DNA of 33,226 nucleotides from a virus: the IMG/VR virus record IMGVR_UViG_3300007735_000633, positions 1 to 33,226 of that record, one strand, 5' to 3'. The notes under the pieces were generated by a model. That model was not told where the DNA came from. It made no database searches and was given only the letters and a program-made list of their open reading frames with translations. Below, in pieces: positions 1-6,876 of this stretch. The position numbers were made by a program, and so were the translations under genes. The number at the start of each line of letters is the position of its first letter. Position 1 is the first letter of the stretch.

Positions 1-477
1 AGATCACTCGCGCATCTTTCGGCACACCCTTGCCGCGCACATCCACCTTGTACGAGACGAACTGACCCGGCAACTCGTCTTGGATGTACGTAGTTGTACG
101 TAGTACGTCTTCAATGAACGCCTGATCGCCGCCCTTCATCTTCATGTAGCGAGCCGCATCGATGGCGAACACCGTGTAGAGCGGGCGGATGTTCTCGTTC
201 CACATCATCACGCTGGACTGCATGGCATAGGGGTTGTGCTTGCCCCGGTAGGCGTCACGCAGGATCGCGAATGGAACCGTTCTGGCTAGTTCGCCGGCTT
301 GTTCGAGCGAGCCACAGACGATGGTGTCCAGATCGAAATAGATGCACGGTCCCGGCAGCTTGAACATTTCCATCTTGGACCACCAGATGGGCCAGTTCTC
401 CGTCAGCGGCACCACGTCGCCACGCTTCAAATCCGACAGACACACGAAGTCGTGCGGAATACCCGCATGGTCGGCGC
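1..477. repeat. Left copy of imperfect terminal direct repeat
   Basis: Bases 1-477 align without gaps to 32740-33216. I count 15 substitutions (about 97% identity), e.g. at 68, 113, 119, 131, 149, 152, 154, 158 and 233. Most are silent in the glycosyltransferase frame; the cluster at 149-158 changes one Ala to Pro. The likely cause is overlap of the two ends of a circular or circularly permuted assembly from a mixed population. Confidence 0.9.
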
Positions 478-553
478 ACATTTGGCGCAGCGCCTCGACG
501 TGCCTATAGGTGTACTCGCCGCCGCTCTTCAGGACGGTCACGATCCTAATCAT
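1..553 (-). CDS. Glycosyltransferase-like protein, C-terminus cut by window start
   Basis: Predicted nucleotide-sugar transferase of GT-A type. The visible 184 codons start MIRIVTVLKSGGEYTYRHVE and carry a hydrophobic strand ending in FDLDT at about residues 73-77, the usual DxD metal/nucleotide-sugar site, followed by a conserved GGDQAFIEDVL-like segment. The ATG overlaps the TGA of the preceding gene (ATGA), so the two are translationally coupled. The frame runs off base 1. The nearly identical frame at 32657-33226 supplies the missing 3' end: joining base 1 to base 32739 keeps frame and gives 211 residues. Position between capsid and tail-tube genes is a place where phages carry accessory genes. 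The sugar and acceptor (virion protein, host surface glycan or DNA) are unknown. The GT-A fold call is fairly firm; the biological role is inference. Confidence 0.75.
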   Translation of the reverse strand, partial: MIRIVTVLKSGGEYTYRHVEALRQMCADHAGIPHDFVCLSDLKRGDVVPLTENWPIWWSKMEMFKLPGPCIYFDLDTIVCGSLEQAGELARTVPFAILRDAYRGKHNPYAMQSSVMMWNENIRPLYTVFAIDAARYMKMKGGDQAFIEDVLRTTTYIQDELPGQFVSYKVDVRGKGVPKDARVI

Positions 554-1107
554 TTCGGCGATCCGAATGTTTCTCGCGTCCAACCGGACATCGACGTGAT
601 GCCGACAAAGCGGCCTTCATCTTTTCGAATGAGTACCTGACGATGCCACGTATTGAAGTTGCCGTCGTGCGCCCATTCCGTTTGACTGTTTCGCATCGGC
701 TTGGTCGGATACCCATCGATGTATGTCTTGCTCTCCGGGGTCAGCGGAATGCCGCACATAATGACTTCATCGTAGCCTAAGAGCCATCGCGCCCACAAAG
801 CCGATCCCACGCCCGACGAACCGCAGATCCAATGCGCGGGCCAGAAGTAGTCGATGTCGGGGTACTGGGTGTTCCCATGCACGAAGATCGGGCGCTTTGC
901 ATCCCGCTTGAACTGGCCAGCCAATGTAGGATGATGAGTCCAGACATGTTCGATTTCCGGCACAAGTGCGGCGGTGTTATTGCACCCGTATATGTCGGCA
1001 CCGGGGCGCAATCGCCGTGCTTCTTCTAGATCGACAAATAGAGAAGGGGCTGCGCCACATACGATGGCGCAACCCCGGTGTTTCGTCTCATAGATGGCGT
1101 TTGCCAT
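550..1107 (-). CDS. Rossmann-like protein, possibly DUF115/MptE-like, linked to glycosyltransferase
   Basis: 185 residues. The N-terminus has a beta strand and glycine-containing loop (CAIVCGAAPSL, about residues 13-23), then YGCNNTA; near residue 95 comes ICGSSGVGSALWARWLLGYD followed by EVIMCGIPL. This pattern, a GxxPSL nucleotide-binding-like loop plus a later SSG...A..LG..xVxLxG segment, resembles phage and bacterial proteins of the DUF115/MptE-like superfamily found beside glycosyltransferase genes. No catalytic residue can be assigned. The gene follows the small putative decoration gene by six bases with no clear Shine-Dalgarno, and its TGA overlaps the glycosyltransferase ATG, so the two probably act together. 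The family assignment is tentative. Confidence 0.6.
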   Translation of the reverse strand: MANAIYETKHRGCAIVCGAAPSLFVDLEEARRLRPGADIYGCNNTAALVPEIEHVWTHHPTLAGQFKRDAKRPIFVHGNTQYPDIDYFWPAHWICGSSGVGSALWARWLLGYDEVIMCGIPLTPESKTYIDGYPTKPMRNSQTEWAHDGNFNTWHRQVLIRKDEGRFVGITSMSGWTRETFGSPK

Positions 1108-1113
1108 CAGAGA

Positions 1114-1419
1114 TTAGTCGGAGTCGGTGACCACAAGGGCCGTGACGTTCGTCACGTCCACCGTGCCGGAAGCCTTGTCCTTAACGACATGGAAGCCGGC
1201 CGTCTGGAGAACACCGCTGCCGTTGACAACGACGACATAGATCTTGTCGCCGATCTCAAGGTGGTTGTAGACGCCACCGAAAGCCGTGCCCGCATTGAAG
1301 TAGCCGGCACCGTCAACAACAGTGTGGGCATCAGTGGTCTTGTAGTTCCAGTTCATCGGGACATTGCCCCGACGAGACTGGCCACCAGCAGGACCGAAGT
1401 TGGTGATTTCGAATGCCAT
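1114..1419 (-). CDS. Small putative head decoration / structural protein
   Basis: 101 residues, rich in Gly, Val, Thr and Asn, with alternating hydrophobic segments (e.g. KIYVVVVNGSGVLQTAGFHVV) typical of an all-beta virion protein. A strong AAGGAGAG ribosome binding site precedes the ATG. It lies only 12 bases after the capsid gene and would be on the capsid transcript, where podoviruses often place a head fibre or capsid-cementing protein. No specific family recognised; the structural role is inferred from position and composition. Confidence 0.6.
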   Translation of the reverse strand: MAFEITNFGPAGGQSRRGNVPMNWNYKTTDAHTVVDGAGYFNAGTAFGGVYNHLEIGDKIYVVVVNGSGVLQTAGFHVVKDKASGTVDVTNVTALVVTDSD

Positions 1420-1431
1420 AATGGTCTCTCC

Positions 1432-2274
1432 TTACGATTCGAAGGTTTCGACCTTCACGATGCCTTCGGGGTCGATGGCAACCGCACCAGCCGAGAACAT
1501 CGAGGCCACGAGGAACGACGTCTTTTCGGGGACGTAGTTGATCTCGGTCTTCGAGTTCATGCCGATGCCCATACCGACGGCATCACGATGGAAGAACCAG
1601 TTCTGGCGGATGTTCGCCGAGCCGAAGCCGAGACCACCTTCATCGCGGTCGCCGATGGTGACGAACCGGAAGCCGAGGAAGGTATCGATCTCGCCCGCGA
1701 CGAGCGCGCGAACCGTGTTGAAATCAGCCGACGTAGCAGCCGTTTCACCGAGCAGACCTTCCAGCGAACGCGCATGGATGAGGCCAACGCGGCCATCCAT
1801 CGGCACGTTGTTCGCATCAAGCAGACGCTTGGCACGACGCAGTTTGGTCACGGTCAGCGAAGAGTCAGCCGCGCCAAGGTCTTCATCGACCGTGAGCGTA
1901 GTGCCCGACGCTTCAAGCGCGGCGATCACGATCTGGTCCATGCGGCGACCGATGGCACCGGACACGACCTGAACCAGTTCGCGACGGTCATCGAAGTTGA
2001 CCTTCTGCTGGTTGAAGATGTCCGAGTATTCGGCGGCGATGAAGTCCTGCATCGTGGCCGTGACCTGAGAGTAGGACACGTTCAGAGGCGTGACATCGGC
2101 TTGCGGGATGCGCTGCTGGGCAACGCCTTTACCGATCTTGGGGAATCGGACGGTGGAACCTTCGACACCGGAACGCTCGCGGATAAGGCCGGCAAGGGCA
2201 CGCTGGCCCTGATACGCCTGCTTAACTTCCGCGTCGAACAGGGTGACAAAGGCGCTCGAAATCTGAAGCGACAT
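1432..2274 (-). CDS. Major capsid protein
   Basis: 280 residues beginning MSLQISSAFVTLFDAEVKQAYQGQ. The sequence has the look of the T7-like/N4-like podovirus major capsid family: an N-terminal helical arm (FDAEVKQAYQ), an early RFPKIGKG strand, a central stretch predicting the long spine helix (RRELVQVVSGAIGRRMDQIVIAALE), and a late ...FFHRDAVGMGIGMNSKTEINYVPEKTSFLVASMFSAGAVAIDPEGIVKV strand region, where 'FFHRDAVG' near the C-terminus is typical of these capsids. Shine-Dalgarno AGGAG sits 9 bases from ATG. It follows the scaffold gene, as in T7 (gp9-gp10), but is separated from it by a 158-base gap holding a promoter. It forms the icosahedral shell around the DNA. Confidence 0.88.
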   Translation of the reverse strand: MSLQISSAFVTLFDAEVKQAYQGQRALAGLIRERSGVEGSTVRFPKIGKGVAQQRIPQADVTPLNVSYSQVTATMQDFIAAEYSDIFNQQKVNFDDRRELVQVVSGAIGRRMDQIVIAALEASGTTLTVDEDLGAADSSLTVTKLRRAKRLLDANNVPMDGRVGLIHARSLEGLLGETAATSADFNTVRALVAGEIDTFLGFRFVTIGDRDEGGLGFGSANIRQNWFFHRDAVGMGIGMNSKTEINYVPEKTSFLVASMFSAGAVAIDPEGIVKVETFES

Positions 2275-2402
2275 TGTGTTTCTCCTGATGGAGTTCGACT
2301 AGGGGTTCGGCGCGACAGTTCTCCGCGAGGGGCTGTCTACTTGGACTTTAAGGTGTCCCGACCTTGGGCTGTCCGGTCTATCGCTAGGTTGTCGGACGGG
2401 GG

Positions 2403-2432
2403 ACTATATGCACCCCCGCCCGATTTAGTCAA
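2403..2432 (-). promoter_or_regulatory. Sigma70-type promoter for the capsid gene
   Basis: On the minus strand, TTGACT (2427-2432) and TATAGT (2403-2408) are separated by 18 bases, with a TG one base upstream of an extended -10 (TGCATATAGT). The -35 abuts the scaffold stop codon (the last base of the -35 is next to the TGA at 2433-2435). A GC-rich inverted repeat (arms 2394-2402 and 2413-2421, one G.U pair) overlaps the -10. Predicted start near 2396, leaving a leader of about 120 bases before the capsid ATG. Confidence 0.6.
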
Positions 2433-3269
2433 TCAGCGCATCGGCGTGGAGTCGAATGCTTTGGCGAACAGGCCTTCGACTTGCCGCGTGAACTGCATGT
2501 CTTTGCCGTAACGCGGATCGCCGACCATGGCGTACAGATCTTCCTTGGACGGAGCGCCGCTGTCCGCAGCAGACACGTCGGTCGGGATCGCCATTTCACC
2601 CGAAGCCTGACGGATCTTGTTCAGAGCGGACACGAACGCCGCAGAGCCGGAAGCCCTTACGATTGCATCGGTTTCCGACTGAGTCAGCACGCTGCGTGAC
2701 AACTTGGTCAGCCACTGATTGTTGGCCTTCAAGATGTCGTCAGCTTTCGGACCCAACTTCTTCAGTTCAGCGTCACGATTGACCGCGACCTGTTCGAAAG
2801 AAGCACCGACCTCTTCCATGTACAGCTTCGCCATCTCTTCGAAGGCGTCCTGCGACATGCCGAGATCCTTGGCCTTCGACACGTACTTCTGAAGAAGGTC
2901 ATCGCCCTCATCGACCCCGGCGCTCTTGAACACGCCCAGATCATACTTGCCGTCCGCAGGAGCCTTGTGCTTGCCCTGAGACATTTTGGCGCGAAGTTCC
3001 TGATAGCTCTTCGCCAGCTTCTCGACATCGGGACCGTCACTATCCGACCAGAACTGTTCCGGCCAGTAGTCGGGGCGTACCCACTCTTCGATCTCTTCGT
3101 CGGACTTTTCCTCCGTCTGCTGGGGCTGCTGCCCTTCCAGATGGGGGATCTCTACCTTGTTGGGATCGGCTTCGGCTTCGGGTTCGATAGCCAACAGGCC
3201 CCGGTTGTCCTGAGTGTCTTCGGCTGCCGCCTCAGACCCTTGGGCCAGAGTTGTCTGTTCGTCTGCCAT
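2433..3269 (-). CDS. Capsid assembly scaffolding protein (T7 gp9-like)
   Basis: 278 residues, strongly acidic N-terminus (many Glu, Gln and Asp to residue 60), then mostly predicted helix. The motif WVRPDYWPEQFW followed by VEKLAKSYQELRAKM and a 'GKYDLGVF' linker is characteristic of podovirus scaffolds. The C-terminal 25 residues (DPRYGKDMQFTRQVEGLFAKAF) match the usual capsid-binding tail of this family. It guides procapsid assembly and is released before DNA fills the head. ATG overlaps the TAA of the preceding gene by one base (TAATG), with GAGGA upstream. Lies between portal/Bbp19-like genes and capsid as in T7 and relatives. Confidence 0.88.
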   Translation of the reverse strand: MADEQTTLAQGSEAAAEDTQDNRGLLAIEPEAEADPNKVEIPHLEGQQPQQTEEKSDEEIEEWVRPDYWPEQFWSDSDGPDVEKLAKSYQELRAKMSQGKHKAPADGKYDLGVFKSAGVDEGDDLLQKYVSKAKDLGMSQDAFEEMAKLYMEEVGASFEQVAVNRDAELKKLGPKADDILKANNQWLTKLSRSVLTQSETDAIVRASGSAAFVSALNKIRQASGEMAIPTDVSAADSGAPSKEDLYAMVGDPRYGKDMQFTRQVEGLFAKAFDSTPMR

Positions 3270-3523
3270 TACATCCTCGCGCGTTTGATCCGCTCTTCAA
3301 TCATCCGCACAATCGAGTTCTGGCCCTCGCGCGCAAACCCATGCGAAGGATCTTCGCCGGGATACCACGAGGGCTGTTCGATAGTGCGACTCCGAAGGTC
3401 AGCTAGAACCTTCAGACCTTCGGGCGACCCGAACAAGTGAGCGTACAACTTGTCCATGTCGGATTGTGCATCGCCACCCTTGGTCGGGTTGGCGAAGTCT
3501 CTAATCACATCCCAGTCGTTCAC
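3269..3523 (-). CDS. Bbp19-like small protein between portal and scaffold
   Basis: 84 residues, MNDWDVIRDFANPTKGG... The core YAHLFGSPEGLKVLADLRSRT matches the recurring 'F.tpeG..vL..L' pattern of the Bbp19 family, small proteins found between portal and scaffold genes in many podoviruses (named after Bordetella phage BPP-1). Function unknown. A GTG start overlaps the portal TGA (GTGA), and the stop overlaps the scaffold start, so it is part of a coupled portal-Bbp19-scaffold unit. The family call rests on one motif plus position. Confidence 0.7.
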   Translation of the reverse strand: MNDWDVIRDFANPTKGGDAQSDMDKLYAHLFGSPEGLKVLADLRSRTIEQPSWYPGEDPSHGFAREGQNSIVRMIEERIKRARM

Positions 3524-5091
3524 TGCATCATCCCTGCTTCAGGAGGAGCCATCTGGCCTTCAGCACCGCCTTGCATCGCCATGGCTTGCTGCGCGGCCTG
3601 AGCCATCTGCTGCATCAGCATCTGGCGCTCTTCCTGCGTGGTGAGCAGGTTGGCCGGAACGCCGAGGCGCTGGGCGATGAAGTCGATGATGTTGTCTTTC
3701 TTCAGCGCGATCTGCGCCTCCGGTCCCATCATCTGCACGACCTGCATGAACTGGAGCACATCGTTCACTTCATCCATGTTCTGCGCCTGAGCCAGCGGGC
3801 TGACAGGCACGACCTTGACCTGCTGACCATCGACTTTGAGCGGCATCTGGATCAAGCCCTGCTCGTCCATGATGAACAGGATGCGGTTGATGATCGGGAT
3901 CATGGCTTCGGTAATCAGACGACCGAACGCGCTGCCGAGATTCTGCGACAGTTCCTTCATGCGCTGCACGATCTCGGTGGCCGAGCGGGCAGACATGTTG
4001 TCGGGGGGAAGCGTGTCGTCGAGCAGTACTTTCTTTACGTTCATCCGCAGGTCTTGGATCACGATCTGGGACACGTTGAAGTCGGCAGCCTTGGGCAGCG
4101 GCATCAGCGACGGCCCGGTCGGGCCACCGTTGCGCGCAACCGGGATGATCGCACCCGGCTGGATGCGGACGGTCTGCGGGTTCAGCACGCCGTCATCAGC
4201 CGCCGTATATACGCCCGCGATAGCCAGCGAGGCATTCTTCAGCAGCAGTTCCAGCGTCTTGTTCAGCGTCTTGATGTCGGGCATCGCCGAGATCAGCGGG
4301 CCACGACCGTAGACCTCGCCGGCCACCTTCATATAGCGGGCCACGATCCACGGGCTGACGCGCATCGTGCGATACACAAGCTCGCTGCGGGTCTTCTCGT
4401 GGATGACGTGGTAGCAGTACAAACCCATGGCCTTGTTGTAGACGGTCGCTTCCAGCAACTCGACATCGTCGGTCGGCTTGCGAGCGATCTGCGCCTTCAG
4501 ATCCGGCGGGATCTTGGCGTCCGTCCACTGGCGTTCGATGACCTCGCCCTTGATCCGCAGCTTGCGGTAGACGTTGTCCACGGTGCCGTGCGGGCCTTCT
4601 TCCAGCGCCACCAGATACTGGGGCACAGGCGTAAAGCGGATGGGCGTGGTCTCGTCACCCGGCTGGATCAGCATCACGGCGGTGCCCACAGCCAGATCCA
4701 GCAGGAACTCCGACATCGCAAGGTCGAAATTGGTCTGCCGCATCACGTTGAACATCTGCTCGTTGTAGGCGTCCAGAATGATCTGGATCTCGCCACGACG
4801 CTGGGCCGGGATGGCGTTGCCCGCTTGCAGACGGCACCACGACCGATAGGGCGGGAACAGGCCCGACTGGATACGATTGGCGAAACGCTGGGTAGAATCG
4901 ATGGCGGTTGAGTCGAAGACCCGCTGCATTTTCTTCTGACCCGGCGTGCCGCCCTCGTAGTATCCGTCGTACAAGTTGCGCTGCGGGAGCGCATACTCGT
5001 AGCACTCTTCGTAGATCGTACGCCATTCGTCCTTGCGCGCATTGGCAAGCGAAGAACGCTTCATCACTTCTTCGATTTTCATGCGCGCCAT
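3520..5091 (-). CDS. Head-to-tail connector (portal) protein, T7 gp8-like
   Basis: 523 residues from ATG at 5091 (MARMKIEEVMKRSSLANARKD), chosen because AAGGA lies 8 bases upstream; a longer frame to 5154 would overlap the preceding gene and lacks a signal. Features of the 'bacteriophage head-to-tail connecting protein' family: WRTIYEECYEYALPQRN near the start, FDSTAIDSTQRFANRIQSGLFPP, then GEVYGRGPLISAMPDIKTLNKTLE, and the conserved NMSARSATEIVQRMKELSQNLG near residue 390. The C-terminus is Gln/Met/Ala-rich (QMLMQQMAQAAQQAMAMQGG), as usual for this family. Forms the dodecameric portal ring through which DNA is packaged and ejected. First large gene after the packaging block. Confidence 0.93.
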   Translation of the reverse strand: MARMKIEEVMKRSSLANARKDEWRTIYEECYEYALPQRNLYDGYYEGGTPGQKKMQRVFDSTAIDSTQRFANRIQSGLFPPYRSWCRLQAGNAIPAQRRGEIQIILDAYNEQMFNVMRQTNFDLAMSEFLLDLAVGTAVMLIQPGDETTPIRFTPVPQYLVALEEGPHGTVDNVYRKLRIKGEVIERQWTDAKIPPDLKAQIARKPTDDVELLEATVYNKAMGLYCYHVIHEKTRSELVYRTMRVSPWIVARYMKVAGEVYGRGPLISAMPDIKTLNKTLELLLKNASLAIAGVYTAADDGVLNPQTVRIQPGAIIPVARNGGPTGPSLMPLPKAADFNVSQIVIQDLRMNVKKVLLDDTLPPDNMSARSATEIVQRMKELSQNLGSAFGRLITEAMIPIINRILFIMDEQGLIQMPLKVDGQQVKVVPVSPLAQAQNMDEVNDVLQFMQVVQMMGPEAQIALKKDNIIDFIAQRLGVPANLLTTQEERQMLMQQMAQAAQQAMAMQGGAEGQMAPPEAGMMQ

Positions 5092-5101
5092 GACTGTGTC
5101 C

Positions 5102-5242
5102 TTACTTGCTCTTCTGCTTCTGAGCCTTGCCCGCCTTGGAAAGCGCGATGGCAATAGCCTGTTTCTGCGGCTTACCCGCCTTCATTTCGGTGCGGATGTT
5201 CTGCGAGATGGTTTTCTGGGAGGAACCGGACTTGAGAGGCAT
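5102..5242 (-). CDS. 46-residue basic conserved phage protein
   Basis: [20 protein letters not shown]... then [19 protein letters not shown] and a Lys-rich tail. The '[31 protein letters not shown]..AGK' pattern is a very common small phage protein of unknown function; in this position (upstream of the portal) it recurs in podoviruses. ATG overlaps the previous TGA by one base (TGATG), and the TAA lies ten bases before the portal ATG. Strongly basic, so nucleic-acid contact is possible but not shown. Confidence 0.75.
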   Translation of the reverse strand: MPLKSGSSQKTISQNIRTEMKAGKPQKQAIAIALSKAGKAQKQKSK

Positions 5243-5427
5243 CACTTCTTTCCTTTGCCGTTGTTCTCACCGACGTTGATTTCGATCTTGACCAGAGACA
5301 TTTCGGTCTCGCTCTCCATCTCGGGCGATTCCTCTTCCATCTTCTTGGCCTTCATGGCGCGCATCATCTTGCGCTTCGCCATCATCGGGAAGGTGTCTTC
5401 CTCGTCGTCCTCATAGTGCATGGGCAT
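5242..5427 (-). CDS. 61-residue charged hypothetical protein
   Basis: [20 protein letters not shown]..., an acidic head, a Met/Lys-rich middle ([14 protein letters not shown]) and a C-terminal strand [13 protein letters not shown]. The start at 5427 is preferred over the longer frame because GGGAATGTAAG lies just upstream and the longer frame overlaps the neighbour. Member of the coupled run of tiny genes between TerL and portal. No family recognised; small mixed-charge proteins of this kind occur in the same place in related podoviruses. Confidence 0.65.
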   Translation of the reverse strand: MPMHYEDDEEDTFPMMAKRKMMRAMKAKKMEEESPEMESETEMSLVKIEINVGENNGKGKK

Positions 5428-5428
5428 C

Positions 5429-5674
5429 TTACATTCCCTTCTTGCGGAACGACCGAACCTTGTCGGCAATGGTCTTCGGCTGCTTCACGAACTGCTCACC
5501 CTTGGCCTTGCCTTCGCGCTTGGCGCGGGTGGTGGCCGCATATTCCTGCGGAGACAGCGACTTGATAGCCGCTTCCGGTAGATACCGCTCTCCGGTTTCG
5601 GAAGAGGGCTTACCGGACTTGGTGCGCCACTTCTGTTCGGTCCATGCCTTCAGGGATTTCTGGGGGGCTTTCAT
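5429..5674 (-). CDS. DUF5872-like small basic protein
   Basis: 81 residues: MKAPQKSLKAWTEQKWRTKSG..., then GERYLPEAAIKSLSPQEYAATTRAKREGK. The KSLKxWTxQKWRTKSGKPSxxTGERYLPExAIxxLxxxEYAATTxxKR pattern matches the DUF5872 family, which is common in phages and of unknown function. ATG overlaps the TGA of the preceding gene (TGATG), so coupling replaces a strong Shine-Dalgarno. The frame stays open upstream to 5935 but that part is out of register with a better gene. Confidence 0.75.
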   Translation of the reverse strand: MKAPQKSLKAWTEQKWRTKSGKPSSETGERYLPEAAIKSLSPQEYAATTRAKREGKAKGEQFVKQPKTIADKVRSFRKKGM

Positions 5675-5853
5675 CAGCTTGTATAACCCCCACCCTTGGC
5701 CTTGTACTCTTTGGCAAGCAACTGCGCCTTGCGGGCAGACCACTGACCCGCAGCCGTGCCCTGCACGTTCGCGGCCTTGATCTTTTCGAACAGCATCTTC
5801 CGCATACCGGGCTTGTCGTAGTTCCCCGCAGCGTTGACCGTGCTCTTCGCCAT
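5674..5853 (-). CDS. 59-residue basic conserved phage protein
   Basis: MAKSTVNAAGNYDKPGMRKM..., then LFEKIKAANVQGTAAGQWSARKAQLLAKEYKAKGGGYTS. The 'NAAGNYxKPGMRKxLFxxIKAA...GTxAGQWSARKAQLLAKxYKxxGGGY' signature is a widespread small phage protein of unknown function. Clear AAGGA seven bases before the ATG. It overlaps the next gene by TGATG. It is too short for a 60-residue ORF filter, but the codon structure and ribosome binding site are good. Confidence 0.78.
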   Translation of the reverse strand: MAKSTVNAAGNYDKPGMRKMLFEKIKAANVQGTAAGQWSARKAQLLAKEYKAKGGGYTS

Positions 5854-5856
5854 GGC

Positions 5857-6162
5857 TCAGTCCTTCATGTTCTTCAGGCGCTCGGACAGACGCTTGGCCT
5901 TGGCCTTTGCATCCGCCGTCGAACTTGCGCCCCATGCCCGCAGCGACAGCAGCTTGCGAGTGGGACGACCCTTCTCGTCGAAGTCAGGACCGGGGTTGCC
6001 CGCCATGCGCGCCAAGAAGCTGGCCTTGCGGCCCAGCGCCTCGCGGCTCTTGGGGGCACCCTTGACGGGGGCTTTCAGATTTGCGCCTTCGGTGCGCTTG
6101 AAGAAAGCACGCCCCGCCGCGTTCAGCCCGCCCTCGGGGTTCTGATACTTCTTCGCAACCAT
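5857..6162 (-). CDS. DUF6321-like conserved phage protein
   Basis: 101 residues: NPEGGLNAAGRAFFKRTEG near the start, then KAPVKGAPKS, RKASFLARMAGNPGPDFDEKGRPTRKLLSLRAWG. This fits the DUF6321 pattern (NPxGGLxxxGRxxF...G.NLKxPVK...SPxx...RKSFxARMxGxxGP...KGRPTRKxLSLRxW), found in many phages next to portal/terminase genes and without known function. Very basic. Start overlaps the preceding TAA (TAATG); stop is three bases before the next ATG. Confidence 0.78.
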   Translation of the reverse strand: MVAKKYQNPEGGLNAAGRAFFKRTEGANLKAPVKGAPKSREALGRKASFLARMAGNPGPDFDEKGRPTRKLLSLRAWGASSTADAKAKAKRLSERLKNMKD

Positions 6163-6386
6163 TACATGCCGCCCGGTCCAAGCGTGGACTGCAAGCCCAT
6201 CTCGGCGTTGGGACGCTCGGGGCTGAGAAGCGCGGCCATGCCGCTGCGACCGACAGCCCGACGCCGCGCCTGAAGCTGACGGGTCTTCTCCGTCTCCTGC
6301 TGAGCGACACGCTCTTCCTGCTTCGCCATGATCGCTTCCTGCTTGGAAGTGTCAGGCATCTTCGGCTTAGAGAACATCGCACCCAT
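6162..6386 (-). CDS. 74-residue small structural-type hypothetical protein
   Basis: Starts MGAMFSKPKMPDTSKQEAIM, with GAGGGT five bases ahead of the ATG; the longer frame to 6500 would lie inside the GNAT-like gene. The middle (AKQEERVAQQETEKTRQLQARRRAVGR) is a charged amphipathic helix and probable coiled coil; the end is Gly/Pro rich. Similar 'MGxxFSKPKxP' proteins lie beside podovirus GNAT/terminase genes and may be minor virion proteins. Role not established. Confidence 0.65.
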   Translation of the reverse strand: MGAMFSKPKMPDTSKQEAIMAKQEERVAQQETEKTRQLQARRRAVGRSGMAALLSPERPNAEMGLQSTLGPGGM

Positions 6387-6387
6387 G

Positions 6388-6876
6388 TCAGACCCTCGCG
6401 TAGAAGACGCAGTCGCGTCCATCCGGTGTATACTTCCGAACGGTGCCTTCTTCTTCGAAGCCGATGGCACGCGCCCATTTGCAAGCCGAGAAATTATCAC
6501 GGCGCACTACTAGCTGCAAACGCTGCGGCTGAAGCATGAACTCTACGATGCGGACTGCGCGGATCGCGTACTTCGTCAGGGTCTTCGGCCTCTTCTTCAC
6601 CGCTACCTGATCGGCGATCATCCAAAGCTCGAAGACGTTGGGCCACAGCTTGATCGTGCCGAAAGCCAAGGCGGGCTTGCCGTCCAGTAGAATCGTGCAG
6701 CTATGGCCGACATCAGCGTAATGCTGGATCGTCTTGCCGTAGTCGGGGATGTGCTGCATGGTCAGCTTCTGATCTTCCGCCAGTTCCATCAGATGAAGAT
6801 GGCCCCAGTGGAAGATGACCGCTCTGCACTCGGGCGGCAGTACCTTGTTCATCTTGTCGATCAGCTCAAAAGACAT
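6388..6876 (-). CDS. GNAT-fold phage protein (T7 gp13-type position)
   Basis: 162 residues. Core strands and helices resemble an acetyltransferase fold: ADVGHSCTILLDGKPALAFGTIKLWPNVFELWMIAD, a helix YAIRAVRIVEFMLQ, then QRLQLVVRRDNFSACKWARAIGFEEEGTVRKYTPDG, which is the usual GNAT C-terminal signature (N..A..W....GF..EG..R.Y). The acetyl-CoA loop (Q/R-x-x-G-x-A) is not obvious, so catalytic activity is uncertain. T7 gp13 and many podovirus genomes carry a similar protein tied to virion assembly. The start overlaps TerL by 11 bases. Confidence 0.7.
   Translation of the reverse strand: MSFELIDKMNKVLPPECRAVIFHWGHLHLMELAEDQKLTMQHIPDYGKTIQHYADVGHSCTILLDGKPALAFGTIKLWPNVFELWMIADQVAVKKRPKTLTKYAIRAVRIVEFMLQPQRLQLVVRRDNFSACKWARAIGFEEEGTVRKYTPDGRDCVFYARV

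Noticed and set aside
85-104. Tandem TGTACGTAGT microrepeat (two units) in the glycosyltransferase gene
   Set aside because: Encodes ordinary RTTTY-type residues, present in both copies of the terminal overlap; no sign of phase variation since the unit length (10) would shift frame and the frame is intact.
1078-2511. 477-residue open frame on the plus strand over the capsid gene
   Set aside because: It is antisense to the capsid and scaffold genes, which have ribosome binding sites and family motifs. Long antisense frames are expected in GC-rich coding DNA; its Arg/His-rich composition is typical of such shadows. The same applies to the plus-strand frames at 3571-4911, 24754-25836 and 27024-28703.
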